Numbered from the stretch's first letter, positions 18,570 to 28,386 are shown. The stretch is DNA of 64,000 bases from Bradyrhizobium sp. CCGUVB4N (GCF_024199945.1 NZ_JANADP010000001.1:6510001-6574000), one strand, 5' to 3'. Notes: a model not told the origin generated them from the sequence alone. Numbers and translations: made by a program.

Positions 18570-19204
18570 TTGACCGATGATTGAGCCTTCTTGCGCAGCA
18601 TGTCCTCGAAATTCGCGCAGACGATTTCGACGTTTGGCGGCAAGCTCGATCAGGTGAAACTCAAACGACCGCCCGGTGTAGCGCGGTCCATTTCCGGCCC
18701 TTAGAGTGGGGTGCCGTGCGGACTCTCCTTGTCAGCACGACGGCTGGAAAGGCACGTTCCAAACGGTGGGTTTGCTATCGCGCAGTGGAAGTGTCCTAGG
18801 CTCGCGACGCGAAAATCGAACAGATCCGCGAAGATCCATTTGGCCTCCGGAACCGCCTTGCGGCCAACCTCGACATAGGAAGGATTGCGCTCGATACAGA
18901 CGATTTCTGGCTGCGCGTCGCCCCGCTCGCGGGCATATTGCGCTCGACAAAACACGTGAAAAGCAAGCGCCCCAATTCCCGCACAGAGGGTCGATCGTCC
19001 GCCCGCCGCTGGCGTCGATCGCGAAGTCTCGCGCAAGCCCTGTCGGCGTAAAAACGCCCCCGACGCTCCATTAATGCTGTTTGCACCCTCGTGCCAATGA
19101 TCGAGAACGAACCTCCCCTCCTCGTATTTGAGAACGTCTTTTTTCAGCAATTCCTCGGCCTAAGCATGGGCTCTGGCTTCCGCTTTCGTCAATTTTGCCA
19201 TCGT
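18570..19204 (-). pseudogene. ICE-type DNA methyltransferase-like gene, disrupted
   Basis: The start MAKLTKAEARAHA is followed by an in-frame TAG (19163-19165, most simply from CAG), then AEELLKKDVLKYEEGRFVLDHWHEGANSINGASGAF. A one-base loss in a T run shifts the frame (the true phase would read FFTPTGLARDFAIDASGGRTID). An extra C then restores it, giving LCAGIGALAFHV (SAM-binding motif), EIVCIERNPSYVEVGRK, WIFADLFDF and ANPPFG (the NPPF/Y catalytic motif). The C-terminal part ends early; a downstream VEIVCANFEDML piece may be a remnant. Genes of this type accompany DUF736 in rhizobial conjugative elements. Confidence 0.7.
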
Positions 19205-19698
19205 GACTTCTCGCTTTCGGACCCTCGAAAGGGCGTCTGACAGTCTGCGCGGCGTGCGTGGCCACCGCCATGCCGCCTGCCCGTCGGCGAGACCGGGGTT
19301 TCGGGGGCAAGACCTTGTTTTGGCGCCCCCGCGAGGAGCGCGTATCCGACGGTGCGCAACGCGGTTGCGCTGAGCAGCAGAGCTGCGACGCGCGACCGAC
19401 TTGTCGCAACGGAGGGCAAAAGAAGGTCTTGCAGGTGAGGGGCAGCGCCAACCAAGCCCCTCACTGAGCGAGAAATGTCCTGAAGACCTCCTCCCAATGA
19501 AGCTCACGGTCGCTGTGGTACGGCGCTCCAGAAGCACACAGATCGAGAACCGTTCCGTCTCCGATTGCCTACGCTGGGAACGCGCCATCGGGCGGAAAAA
19601 TTCGTCCTGGTTACGAGCGACAGCGATCCAAAGCTGGCATCCTAGACACAAGATAAGGGCTCCCGAACGATGCGCGGGAGCCGAAAATATTGAGCTAG
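19205..19698. other. Island spacer, no recognised gene
   Basis: About 490 bp between the methyltransferase start and the DUF736 gene. Leftward frames are present but fragmentary, and no family could be named. Confidence 0.35.
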
Positions 19699-20022
19699 CT
19701 ACTTCTCGGGATTCCAAATCAAGAGGAAGCCGCCTTCGTCGCCCAAACCAACAGCTTGGCCGAGGTTGGCGTAGAGCTTGCGGGAGCCAAGCTCTGGTGC
19801 AGCGACCGACAGGCTGACGTAGTCTTTGCCGCTGCTCTCGCCGCGTCGGATCCAGCCGGCTCCGATCTCGACGCCCTGGGTGATGACACGGAAATCTGGC
19901 TGGGTATCGGCCGATTTGTCGCGGTTGAGCACGATGTCGATATCGGCACGGGTGGACAAGGTTTTGAGCTGCCCTCTGAAGCCGCCGTTATCATTGCGAG
20001 TGACGACTCCGATTGCAGTCAT
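19699..20022 (-). CDS. DUF736 family protein
   Basis: 107-residue full-length DUF736 domain: IGVVTRNDNGGFRGQLKTLS at the start, DFRVITQGVEIGAGWIRRGE in the middle, DYVSLSVAAPELGSRKLYANLG and a GGFLLIWNP end. AAGGAG lies seven bases upstream of the ATG at 20022. DUF736 genes are common in integrative and conjugative elements and symbiotic plasmids of Rhizobiales, usually near replication/transfer genes; no biochemical role is known to me. It is one of the few intact conjugative-element genes here. Confidence 0.9.
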   Translation of the reverse strand: MTAIGVVTRNDNGGFRGQLKTLSTRADIDIVLNRDKSADTQPDFRVITQGVEIGAGWIRRGESSGKDYVSLSVAAPELGSRKLYANLGQAVGLGDEGGFLLIWNPEK

Positions 20023-20613
20023 TGTCTGTCTCCTTCATTGCCGCAGGGCAGATCCCCTGCGATGGCGAGACCGCTATGGCGGCCGGGACCGCAGCCGAAC
20101 CCTTGGGGCGAAGCACAGCGGCGCACCCGAGTGAGCGCTTTTTGGGAGCGCAGCGCCGCGAGGAGCCGTCATGCCGGCGGGGAAAAAGCAGCGTGCGAGG
20201 GTTTCGGACGGCGCGACAGCTGCCATAGGTCGTAGCGTCATGAGCAGGGAATCGTGTCTTACGGAACTGAAGAGCAAAATGTGCGGCAGAGCGCGTCACT
20301 TCGCGGAAATTGGCGCGATGTGCATCTCGATACTGATCAATACGACGATCGCTAAGAGGCAAGCAAAGAGACTAAAATCGAAGCGATCCGGGCTCCTTCA
20401 TCATCACACCGTGCAGCGAGGCTCACGGCCGGAAACGCCGCTGCTGACGCAGCGAGGTACGTCAAAAGGCTCAATAACGCGAAGATGATCGATTTGACGA
20501 AATAGCGATCAGCCTGATCGAGATGACGCCGGTACTCCGACCTGGGCGCATGATGCGGCAATTTTGCTTGTCTTGGAGTTGCTTAATCCGTTGAATGATG
20601 TTTGCTCTGCTTC
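20023..20613. other. Island spacer with a possible small membrane protein frame
   Basis: A leftward 69-codon frame (20352-20561, TTG start) encodes one hydrophobic helix (SIIFALLSLLTYLAASAAAF) and may be a real but weak small membrane protein. A second frame (20074-20362) continues from it out of phase, which would fit a frameshifted gene. No other feature is supported. Confidence 0.3.
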
Positions 20614-20949
20614 ATGACGATCGATAGCTCCGCAGCCCAACCAAGTAGCGATAGCGATTCGCTTGTTGCCACATCTCGGCATTGCACGCGCTTGCCTCGC
20701 TATCCCGCAAACGCTGCTTGGCCAGCTGAGATGCGAATTGACATGCTCGCTGCCTATCTCGATTTCCGGAGTGTGAACGAACTCCTGCGCGCCATCTCCA
20801 AGGGACTTGCGCCAGCGCCGACGAGCTGCCGAATCCGGGGCCGATCGCGGGAGCCAATTTGGTCTAAGGTGGTCGTAGACGACTATGTCGCGCGGGCCTG
20901 CGCTATCCGGCAGAAGCGGCCGTCAACCGATCTGGCAGTGCTGGTATGA
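20614..20949 (+). CDS. Small DNA-binding-like partner of the integrase
   Basis: About 111 residues from the ATG at 20614 (a later in-frame ATG at 20731 is possible). The C-terminal half, MRIDMLAAYLDFRSVNELLRAISKG..REPIWSKVVVDDYVARA, resembles AlpA/excisionase-like proteins that read as 'LAAAY.D..SV..F'. Its TGA overlaps the ATG of the integrase (ATGA at 20946), so the two are translationally coupled. A role in directing excision or regulating the integrase is inferred from position and resemblance. Confidence 0.6.
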   Translation: MTIDSSAAQPSSDSDSLVATSRHCTRLPRYPANAAWPAEMRIDMLAAYLDFRSVNELLRAISKGLAPAPTSCRIRGRSREPIWSKVVVDDYVARACAIRQKRPSTDLAVLV

Positions 20950-22232
20950 GGCCCCCGAAGACTGCTTCAAAATTACCTCGGTATTGCAGAAGGAAGCCCT
21001 TAAAGAGCGGCCGATGGGCCTACTTTTTCGAGCCTCCGAGTTGGGCCCGTGAACAGGGATGTCATGTGAAGGCGGAGCCTCTCGGCGAGGATTACGCCGC
21101 GGCCGTCGAACGCGCGGAGTACATTCTCTTGCCGGCTTTCGACAGCTGGCGTTCTCGTGGCCTTACGGACTTGGTGCCCCTCGGCATCACGCCCGGATCA
21201 TTTGACTGGCTCGCCGGCGTGTTCAAGGCTCATCAGAAATTTAGGGAAATCGACCACAAAACCCGACGTCTTTATGAGCAAGGCTTGGCACTGTTCTCCG
21301 ATCACCTGTTGAAAGATGGCACACGCGCGGGGTCGAAGCAGATTGACGACTTTACGAAAGGTTTCGTCGACGCCGTCTATGCGAAGCTACTCATTGTCGA
21401 AGAACAAGGTGCCGACGGAAACGTCGTCCGACGTGAACGCCGCCGCTTCGCCAATGCCGCGATGACGGCGTGTCGTCGCGCCTGGTTCGTCGGTCAGCGG
21501 GCAGAAGAAAAGAGAGTGCCCGCCGTCAACCCATTCTCAAAGATGGGCCTGAAAACGCGCGCGCCAGGACAGCCGATACGCGAGACACCCACTGCGACGT
21601 GGGACGAACTCGTCGCATTTCGTGTCAAGGCGAGCGAACTTGGCTATCGATCTGTGGCGACGGCAGCACTTGTCGCGTGGGAGTGGCTCCAGCGAGAAGA
21701 GCACGTATTCGGTGCTTTCGAGATCAGGCACTATCGACCGAAGGAGCGCCCAAATAGTGTGCGCATCGTCCATCCCAAGAATGGCGAAGAAGCTTGGTGG
21801 CCACTTTTCGACGAGAATGGCGAGACTTTGTTTCCCGAATTGATGACCGAACTCGACGAGATCAAACAGGTCTACGTTTCAGGGCTCGTCTTTCGACGCG
21901 ACCATAAGCACCGGAGATCACCTAACCCGCTGCCATGGATCACCGCTAGACGGGATCTTCGCTACCTGCGAGGTGTCGTGAAAAAGGTAGTTCGCGCGGC
22001 CGGTCTACGAGAAGAGCTTTCATTCACCTCGTTTCGACACGGCGGCTTTACCGAAGGGGCAGATAGCGACCTCACAGATTCTGAGCTGCGAACCGCAAGC
22101 CGACACCGCTCATTGCGACAGCTGCCGACTTATGCGAAGCGTACTCGGAAACAGTTAATCTCAGGCACCAAAAAGCGGCGAGAGGAAAGAACGAAGGTGA
22201 CCAGTCCATCAGACGCCAGTCTACTGGAATGA
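20946..22232 (+). CDS. Tyrosine-type site-specific recombinase/integrase
   Basis: 428 residues. N-terminal SAM-like core-binding region around residues 90-150 (FKAHQKFREIDHKTRRLYEQGLALFSDHLL). The catalytic half has a box I arginine in AWEWLQREEHVFG. Box II reads FTSFRHGGFTEGA, where the usual first His is Thr. The later SRHRSLRQLPTYAK carries the His and the Tyr nucleophile. The frame is intact and coupled to the preceding small gene. It is probably the integrase that placed the island or part of it. No attachment repeat was identified. Confidence 0.88.
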   Translation: MRPPKTASKLPRYCRRKPLKSGRWAYFFEPPSWAREQGCHVKAEPLGEDYAAAVERAEYILLPAFDSWRSRGLTDLVPLGITPGSFDWLAGVFKAHQKFREIDHKTRRLYEQGLALFSDHLLKDGTRAGSKQIDDFTKGFVDAVYAKLLIVEEQGADGNVVRRERRRFANAAMTACRRAWFVGQRAEEKRVPAVNPFSKMGLKTRAPGQPIRETPTATWDELVAFRVKASELGYRSVATAALVAWEWLQREEHVFGAFEIRHYRPKERPNSVRIVHPKNGEEAWWPLFDENGETLFPELMTELDEIKQVYVSGLVFRRDHKHRRSPNPLPWITARRDLRYLRGVVKKVVRAAGLREELSFTSFRHGGFTEGADSDLTDSELRTASRHRSLRQLPTYAKRTRKQLISGTKKRREERTKVTSPSDASLLE

Positions 22233-22581
22233 CGGCTGGTGGCACAAATCGCTGTTCTACGGTTAGTGCAGCGTCACCTTCTTCGTATTCATTATTGACC
22301 CGACAATTTCGCGGTTCACTTACTCATAAAATGGGGCGATATACCGCACAGTTTCATCACGACTTCCTCTGTTTGCTGGCGGTGGACGAGAGAAGACGAA
22401 AAGGCCCGCCAGGAGCCCGTTGCAGCTCAACGATTGGATGCGGTCCCGGGCTTTTTGGAAGGCGATTATTCCTGCACTGAAAAAGTCAAACCGCGATGGC
22501 CCGCTGCACCTCAGCATCATGTCACGTTGGATGATGTAGCTGGCGGCGGGAGACCGCGTTCAGCAGCAAGAGCCGGGAAGG
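22233..22581. other. Spacer after the integrase, no recognised gene
   Basis: About 350 bp without a supported gene. It separates the integrase stop codon from the 3' end of the IS256 remnant. Confidence 0.35.
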
Positions 22582-23720
22582 TCAGCCAACGATCGCCGGA
22601 AGACTGACGATCGGTTCATCGCTCAATGGCGCGATGGTTTCCAGCGCCATGTAGCGAGCGCGCTGGACGGCCCAGTCGTCGTTTGCTCGAGCAAGATCGC
22701 ACCAATGAGGCGAACGATGGTGTCTTCATTGGGGAAGATGCCGACAACCTCGGTCCGGTGCTTGATTTCGCCGTTGAGGCGCTCGATCGGATTGGTCCAG
22801 TGCAGATTGGTTCGGTGCTACGGGGAACGTCATTTAAGCGAGCACACCGGTCTCGGCCTCGTCCGGGAAACCGGTAAGCTTGGCCAGCATGGAGACCTTG
22901 CGTTATTGGGCGCGAGCGGCTTCGCCATCGTCCTGTGCAAACGTGGTGGCGATGAAGGCCGAGACGATCCGGCGGCCGCATTTCCGGCATGGGCCAAGAG
23001 CATTGCGTATGAGGGGCACGCGGCAGCGTTGCCGGCTCGCGTTGAGCACCTTGGCGACGGTGGCCCTGATTCCCCCATGGGCGTCGGAGACGACCAACTT
23101 GACGCAGTGGCTAGAACTTCCCGCCGGCCATCGCTGTTATAAACCGACTGCGACGATCACCGCGACCGACACGACGCGGCCCTGCTCGCGCACCTTCACA
23201 TAGTTGGCGTCGATGCACCGATGCGGCCAGTCGTCCTCGTTCCGCCGGGCGAGTAACGCTTCACTTTGCCGTCGATCTCTGCGCAGAGCCGACTCACTTC
23301 GCTCGTGCAGACACCGATCATGCCCATCGCCTGCACAACGTCGTCCACCGAGCGGATCAAAACGCCCAGCACATAGGCTTCCTAGACCACGGTGGTAAGC
23401 GCCTTCTCGGCCACCCGGCGCGGCTCGAGGAAACCGTCAAAGCAGGAGCCCTTTCACAGCTTGGGGTGCGAACCTCGACCGTGCCTACCCGAGTCTCCAA
23501 GGTCCAGTGCGCTAGCCGTTGAGCTGAGCCAAATGCCTGGCTTCCTTCGCGCCGTAGGCTGCACCGGTTTGGCCTGCGGCTTCCATCTCCATCAGCCGCT
23601 GGGCACCAGCTCATCATCTCGCGCAAGAGGTCGGCAGCCGATAACCACCGCAAAGCCGCTCGCCGCTACGGCGCTTTTGGAGGCGCGCGGTCGGGCGGCT
23701 TTACTCTACCGAGCTAGACC
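22582..23720 (-). pseudogene. IS256 family transposase, degraded
   Basis: Leftward frames recover an IS256/mutator transposase. The N-terminal part reads TGAAYGAKEARHLAQ and KGSCFDGFLEPRRVAEKAL, then RSVDDVVQAMGM, VSRLCAEID, NSDGRREVL and VVSDAHGGI. The C-terminus is NLHWTNPIERLNGEIKHRTE, VVGIFPNEDTIVRLIGAIL. A one-base deletion near 22690 follows (GAGCAAACGACGAC for an expected LEQNDDWAV), with the original phase ending PLSDEPIVSLPAIVG at a TGA at 22582. Several stops and shifts interrupt the frame, so the gene is dead. Element ends were not determined. Confidence 0.8.
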
Positions 23721-24163
23721 AGCACAGTGGACACGACAAGTTGGTACCATTCTGTTTGAACCATCAAACAGTCTACTGTTTGACCAGATCAAGTTCAAGA
23801 TGCAACCCTCATCATAAGGCCTTCGTGCGGTATAGGGCTGGATGAGGGCATCGCGTCGGGAAACTGAGCCGCAACAGCAGGGCGCCTAGTTTGCAAGATT
23901 GCACAAAGTAGCCCCAAATCCCACGTCAAGAATGCCCCCTTAAGTCGGCCAACGTTCCAACAACAGGATGCTTCGCTGCAGCCTCAATATGCGATGAGTG
24001 ACAAAATTATGGGATTTCGCATTGAATCGCCAGCAGAAGCAGCTGACTCTCTGTTAGCGGCACTAGAGGCAGCAAGCCCCCGAATATAAGCTAATTACCT
24101 CGCGGATGGAGCCACCGCCTGCTCAAGCAATAGCCGTGCCTAGAGGTAGGTCCAGCTTGACTA
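23721..24163. other. Right end of the island, no recognised gene
   Basis: About 440 bp of lower-GC DNA with no supported coding frame. The chromosomal backbone appears to resume at the enoyl-CoA hydratase gene ending at 24164. Confidence 0.4.
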
Positions 24164-24946
24164 TTATCTCCCCGGCCACAAAGGCCTGCGCTTCTCACTG
24201 AATGCTTTCATCCCCTCTTTCGCGTCCTCGGTCATTGCGAGCAGTGCGATCTGGCATTCGGTGTAGGCGATGCTCTCGTCGAACGACATCGAGGCGATGG
24301 CGCGCATGGCGTATTTGCCGCGGCGGATTGCGGTCGGGGATTTGTCGACGACGCGGCCGATCAGCCAGTTGACCTTGGCGTCGAGTTCGGCTGTCGGCAC
24401 GACGTAGTTGAGCAGGCCCGCAGCTTGCGCGGCTTTCGCATCGAACGGCTCGCCGGTGAGCGCCCATTCGTTGACGAGGCGTCGCGGTGCGATCTCCTGC
24501 AACAGGCTCAGCACCTGCATCGGGAACACACCGACCTTCACCTCCGGCAGGCCGAAGATGACATGATCGGCCGCGACCGCCATGTCGGTCATGCAAAGCA
24601 GGCCCATGCCGCCAGCCATGCAGACGCCGCCGACGCGGGCGATCGCAGGCTTCGTCGCGTTCTGCGACAGACGCAGCAGATCGGCATAATCGACGTTCGG
24701 CCTGGAATGATCCATCGCGAAGGCCGCACCGGAGTTCTGCAGATCGGCGCCGGCGCAAAACGCCTTGTCGCCCGCGCCGGTCAGCACGATGACGCGGACG
24801 TCCTTGTCGTCATGCGCATCGCGATAGCCGCGGGTGATGCCCGCGATCACGTCGCCGTTCAGCGCGTTGCGCTTCTCCGGCCGGTTGATGGTGATCCAGA
24901 ACGCCTGCCCGCGCTTCTCGGTGATGACGCCTGTGGTGTCGGTCAT
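24164..24946 (-). CDS. Enoyl-CoA hydratase/isomerase family protein
   Basis: 260-residue crotonase-fold protein. Oxyanion-hole segments are KAFCAGADLQNSGAAF and GGVCMAGGMGLLCMTDMAVAAD; the end is EGMKAFSEKRRPLWPGR. The ATG at 24946 follows AAGGA at about 10 bases; the upstream extension to 25048 is not family-like. It lies 132 bp downstream of the molybdoenzyme gene on the same strand. It differs from the crotonase genes at 3498 and 63335, so it is a separate subfamily. Substrate unknown. Confidence 0.9.
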   Translation of the reverse strand: MTDTTGVITEKRGQAFWITINRPEKRNALNGDVIAGITRGYRDAHDDKDVRVIVLTGAGDKAFCAGADLQNSGAAFAMDHSRPNVDYADLLRLSQNATKPAIARVGGVCMAGGMGLLCMTDMAVAADHVIFGLPEVKVGVFPMQVLSLLQEIAPRRLVNEWALTGEPFDAKAAQAAGLLNYVVPTAELDAKVNWLIGRVVDKSPTAIRRGKYAMRAIASMSFDESIAYTECQIALLAMTEDAKEGMKAFSEKRRPLWPGR

Positions 24947-25078
24947 GACGCAGCTTCCTTGCTTCCGGTTTGCAGCCATTTGCGGCAGCTCGGGCGCGCG
25001 GTGCAAGGGCAATTTATCACGCGCGACGGCTTTAGCGCCTCGACGCAAATTTGCGCGCGATCAGGGCACGAGCGCGGC

Positions 25079-27169
25079 TCAGGCCGCGGCCGCTTTCCTG
25101 ATCCAGACCTTGTTGTCGTGGAACGCAGCGCCGCCGATCGGGGCGATCGTATCAGCACCGGTCAGCATGTTGATGCCGCGGCCACCGATATGATTCTTGT
25201 TGGGATGCACGGACTCCGCGATCAGCACGCCCCGCCGCACGCCCTCGAACAGGGCCGCAATCAACGTGGTCTCGCCGCGGGTATTGCCGAGCGTCACGGC
25301 GTCGCCGTCGGCGATGTCGAGTGCAGCCGCATCCAGCGGATGGATCATCACGCTCGCCTTGCCCTCGCGCGCCTGCGAGGACGGGGTCTCGTTGAAGGAC
25401 GTATTGAGGAAGCTGCGCGACGGGCTGGTCGCAAGCCGGAACGGATGGGCCTGATCGGTGTGCTCGATCACGGCCCAATGATCCGGCAGCGACGGCATCT
25501 TGTCGAAATCGCCCATGGTCTGGCCGAACGGCGGATGCGCCCAATCGGCCTTGAAGTGGAATTTCTTGTCGGGATGCGCGAAGCCGTCGAGATAGTGCGA
25601 GGTGCGGAAGTCCGGCTGCAGGTCGCGCCAGATGTCGGCTTCGAGACCGGCAATATCCCCGTGGTCGCTGAGCTTCAACGTCGCGTCGATCAATTCGCGC
25701 GGCGTCATCTCGAAGCCCGGATGCTTGGCGCCAAGCCGCGGCGCCAGCGCCTGCAACACCTGGTGGTTGGAGCGGCATTCATCGGGTGGGTCGATCAGCT
25801 TGGGGCCGACCGAGATGTGCTGGTGGCCGCCGCCGTAATAGAGATCGTCATGCTCCATGAACATGGTCGCGGGCAGCACGATGTCGGCCATCAGCGCGGT
25901 CTCGGTCATGAACTGCTCGTGCACTGCGACGAACAGATCCTCGCGCGCAAAGCCCTGCCGTACCAGCGCCTGCTCCGGCGCTACTGTCATCGGGTTGGTG
26001 TTCTGGATCAGCATCGCCTTGACCGGACCCTTGCCCAGCAGGGCCTCGGCATCGCCGGTGAGGATGCGCCCGATCTGCGACTGGTCGAGCGCACGGACCG
26101 TCTTGTCGATCGCATCATGGCCCTCGATGACGGCTTCATTGAAGCGCCACAGCGCGTAATTGTTGAAGAAGGCGCCGCCGCCCTCGTACTGCCAGGCCCC
26201 GGTGACCGCGGGAATGCAGTTCGCCGCATGCATCTGCGTCGCGCCGTTGCGCGACCGCGTAAAACCGTAGCCGAGCCGGAAGAAGGTTCGCTTGGTCTCG
26301 CCGACGGCCTTGGCGAAGGCCTCGATCTCCGCCACCGGCACGCCGCAGATCGCAGATGCCCATTCCGGCGTGCGCGTCTGCAGATGCGCCTCGAGCTCGA
26401 CGGGGCAGTCAGTGTATTTGTCCATGTAAGCGCGGTCGGCATAGCCGTCGCGGAAAAGAACATGCATCACGCCGCAGGCAAACGCGCCGTCGGTGCCGGG
26501 CCGCAGCAGGATCTTGATATCCGCCTGCTTCATGGTCTCGTTGTCGTAGATGTCGACAGCTGCGATCTTCGCGCCGCGCTCCTTCCGCGCGCGCGCAGCA
26601 TGTGTCATCACGTTGACCTGCGTGTTGACGGGGTTGGTGCCCCAGATCACGACGAGGTCGGAGAGCGCCATCTCGCGCGGATCGACGCCCGCGATCTTGC
26701 CGGTGCCGATGGCGAAGCCGATGCGCCCGACATTGGCGCAGATGGTCTGGTAGAAGCGCGAGTATTTTTTCACATGCGTGAGACGGTTGAGGCCGTCGCG
26801 CATCACCAGCCCCATCGTGCCGGCGTAATAGTAGGGCCAGATCGACTCCGCGCCGAACTCGCGCTCGGCCTGATTGAGGCGATCGGCGATCTCGTCGAGC
26901 GCCTCGTCCCACGAAATCCGCGCAAACTGGCCGGAGCCCTTTGGCCCGATCCGGCGCATCGGAAACGTCACCCGCTCCGGATGATGGATGCGCTCGGCGT
27001 AGCGAGCGACCTTGGCGCAGACCACGCCAGCCGTATAGGTCTGCTTTTTCGAACCGCGAACGCGGCCGATGCTGCGGCCCTCGACCACCTCGATATCGAG
27101 CGCACAGGCCGACGGGCAATCGTGCGGACAGGTGGAGTGGCGGATCTCGATCTTGGCGTGCTGGTTCAT
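25079..27169 (-). CDS. Molybdopterin (bis-MGD) oxidoreductase, DMSO reductase family
   Basis: About 696 residues. An N-terminal [4Fe-4S] site reads HSTCPHDCPSACALD with a fourth Cys in GVVCAKVARYAERIHHPERV, followed by RRIGPKGSGQFARISWDEALDEIADRL. Molybdopterin-binding segments include VVIWGTNPVNTQ, MLIQNTNPMTVAPEQ and TALMADIVLPATMFMEHDD. The C-terminal molydop-binding domain spans about 580-696 (SVMIHPLDAAALDIADGDAVTL, NMLTGADTIAPIGGAAFHDN). No Tat signal is present, so it should act in the cytoplasm. Start 27169 is chosen because MNQHAKIEIRHSTCP matches the family; 27211 is possible and neither has a strong ribosome binding site. Substrate not assignable from sequence. Confidence 0.88.
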   Translation of the reverse strand: MNQHAKIEIRHSTCPHDCPSACALDIEVVEGRSIGRVRGSKKQTYTAGVVCAKVARYAERIHHPERVTFPMRRIGPKGSGQFARISWDEALDEIADRLNQAEREFGAESIWPYYYAGTMGLVMRDGLNRLTHVKKYSRFYQTICANVGRIGFAIGTGKIAGVDPREMALSDLVVIWGTNPVNTQVNVMTHAARARKERGAKIAAVDIYDNETMKQADIKILLRPGTDGAFACGVMHVLFRDGYADRAYMDKYTDCPVELEAHLQTRTPEWASAICGVPVAEIEAFAKAVGETKRTFFRLGYGFTRSRNGATQMHAANCIPAVTGAWQYEGGGAFFNNYALWRFNEAVIEGHDAIDKTVRALDQSQIGRILTGDAEALLGKGPVKAMLIQNTNPMTVAPEQALVRQGFAREDLFVAVHEQFMTETALMADIVLPATMFMEHDDLYYGGGHQHISVGPKLIDPPDECRSNHQVLQALAPRLGAKHPGFEMTPRELIDATLKLSDHGDIAGLEADIWRDLQPDFRTSHYLDGFAHPDKKFHFKADWAHPPFGQTMGDFDKMPSLPDHWAVIEHTDQAHPFRLATSPSRSFLNTSFNETPSSQAREGKASVMIHPLDAAALDIADGDAVTLGNTRGETTLIAALFEGVRRGVLIAESVHPNKNHIGGRGINMLTGADTIAPIGGAAFHDNKVWIRKAAAA

Positions 27170-27170
27170 G

Positions 27171-27181
27171 ACCAATTTGGT
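27171..27181. promoter_or_regulatory. Short palindrome next to the molybdoenzyme start
   Basis: ACCAA-T-TTGGT lies immediately upstream of the leftward ATG at 27169 in the 234-bp divergent gap facing the Bug-receptor operon. Its position would suit an operator controlling the leftward gene; there is no support beyond symmetry. Confidence 0.25.
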
Positions 27182-27403
27182 AACACCAAAATAAGAGGCA
27201 GCCGAGGGCATTTATCCGGCAATGCCCATGCAAAATGCTCAAACCGTGCGCCCGGCCTGTTCCTCCCGCGACTGCGAAATGCCCCGCGGCCACACCGAAA
27301 ACGGCCCGATACTCCAACCGAAATCGACTTTGGGAGGCGTCGACAGTCTGCGCCCGCTGCCGCTACAGTGCCGGCCAATAAAAACGAGTTCAGGGAGGTG
27401 GGT

Positions 27404-28378
27404 GTGACGGCCCGACAATTGATGCTGGCGCTTGCCGCCGGCCTGCTCACCGCTTTCTCCGCGAGCCCGTCCCTGGCGCAAGGCTACCCCGCGCACGCAG
27501 TCCGCATCGTTGTTCCCTTCGGCGCCGGCGGACCGGCGGATGTCGCTGCCCGGCTGATCGGCCAAGTGCTACAGGAGCGCTTTGGCCAGCCCTTCGTGGT
27601 CGAGAACCGCACCGGTGCCGGTGGCGTCATCGGCACGGTCGAGGCCGCGAAGTCGCCGGCCGACGGCTACACGTTGCTGATGATGTCCAACACCCAGACC
27701 GCGAATGAATCGTTGCTGACGCCGGAGCAGCGCAAATACGAGTTGATGCGCGACCTCGCGCCGATCGCACCCGTGAACTATTCCGATCTCGTCATCGTGG
27801 TGAACCCGCAAGTTCCCGCGAAGACGCTCCGGGAGTTCATCGCGCTCGCCAGGGCGCAGCCGGGCAAATTGAACTACGCCTCGTCCGGCCAGGGCACGCC
27901 CTACCACATGGCGGGCGAACTGTTCAAAGCGATGGCCGGTATCGAAATCGTCCATGTCCCCTATCGCAACAGCGGCGAGGCGCGCAGCGGCGTGATCGGC
28001 GGGCAGGTGCAGATGATGATCGACGCGGTGCCCGCGATGGCGCCGAACATCGGCGAGAACCAGGTCCGCGCACTCGCGACCACCGGCCAACAACGCTCCG
28101 CAGTGCTGCCCAATGTGCCGACCGCCGGCGAAGCGGGTGTTCCCGGCTATGAGGCGACGATCTGGCTCGGCCTGATGGCCCCTGTGGGCACGCCAAAACC
28201 CGTCATCGACAAGCTCAACGCCGCCGTGAACGCGATGGTGAAGCGGCCCGACATCGTCAAGCTCTGGACCGAACAGGGTGCCGTGCCCATGTCGATGACG
28301 CCGGAGGAGTTCGACAAGTTCCTGCGGGGCGACATCGCGAAATGGGCGGATGTCGTCAAGAAGTTCGACAAGTCCTGA
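27404..28378 (+). CDS. Bug/TctC-type periplasmic solute-binding receptor
   Basis: 324 residues starting with a GTG that has GGGAGG five bases upstream. Signal peptide MTARQLMLALAAGLLTAFSASPSLAQ, cleavage likely after the AQ. The mature part shows tripartite tricarboxylate receptor hallmarks: VRIVVPFGAGGPADVAARLIG, VENRTGAGGVIGTVEAAKSPADGYTLLM, GKLNYASSGQGTPYHMAGELFK, VPTAGEAGVPGYEA. No TctA/TctB membrane genes lie nearby, as is common for orphan Bug receptors. It is the first gene of a tight operon with a molybdenum hydroxylase, so it may bind the acid or N-heterocycle that the enzyme oxidises; this is inference. Confidence 0.92.
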   Translation: MTARQLMLALAAGLLTAFSASPSLAQGYPAHAVRIVVPFGAGGPADVAARLIGQVLQERFGQPFVVENRTGAGGVIGTVEAAKSPADGYTLLMMSNTQTANESLLTPEQRKYELMRDLAPIAPVNYSDLVIVVNPQVPAKTLREFIALARAQPGKLNYASSGQGTPYHMAGELFKAMAGIEIVHVPYRNSGEARSGVIGGQVQMMIDAVPAMAPNIGENQVRALATTGQQRSAVLPNVPTAGEAGVPGYEATIWLGLMAPVGTPKPVIDKLNAAVNAMVKRPDIVKLWTEQGAVPMSMTPEEFDKFLRGDIAKWADVVKKFDKS

Positions 28379-28386
28379 GGCAGGTC

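Noticed and set aside
24425..27403. A nearly 1000-codon plus-strand open frame continuous with the Bug receptor frame
   Set aside because: It is antisense to the molybdoenzyme and crotonase genes, has Arg/His/Asp-rich low-complexity composition and no family; the real gene begins at the GTG at 27404 with a ribosome binding site and signal peptide.
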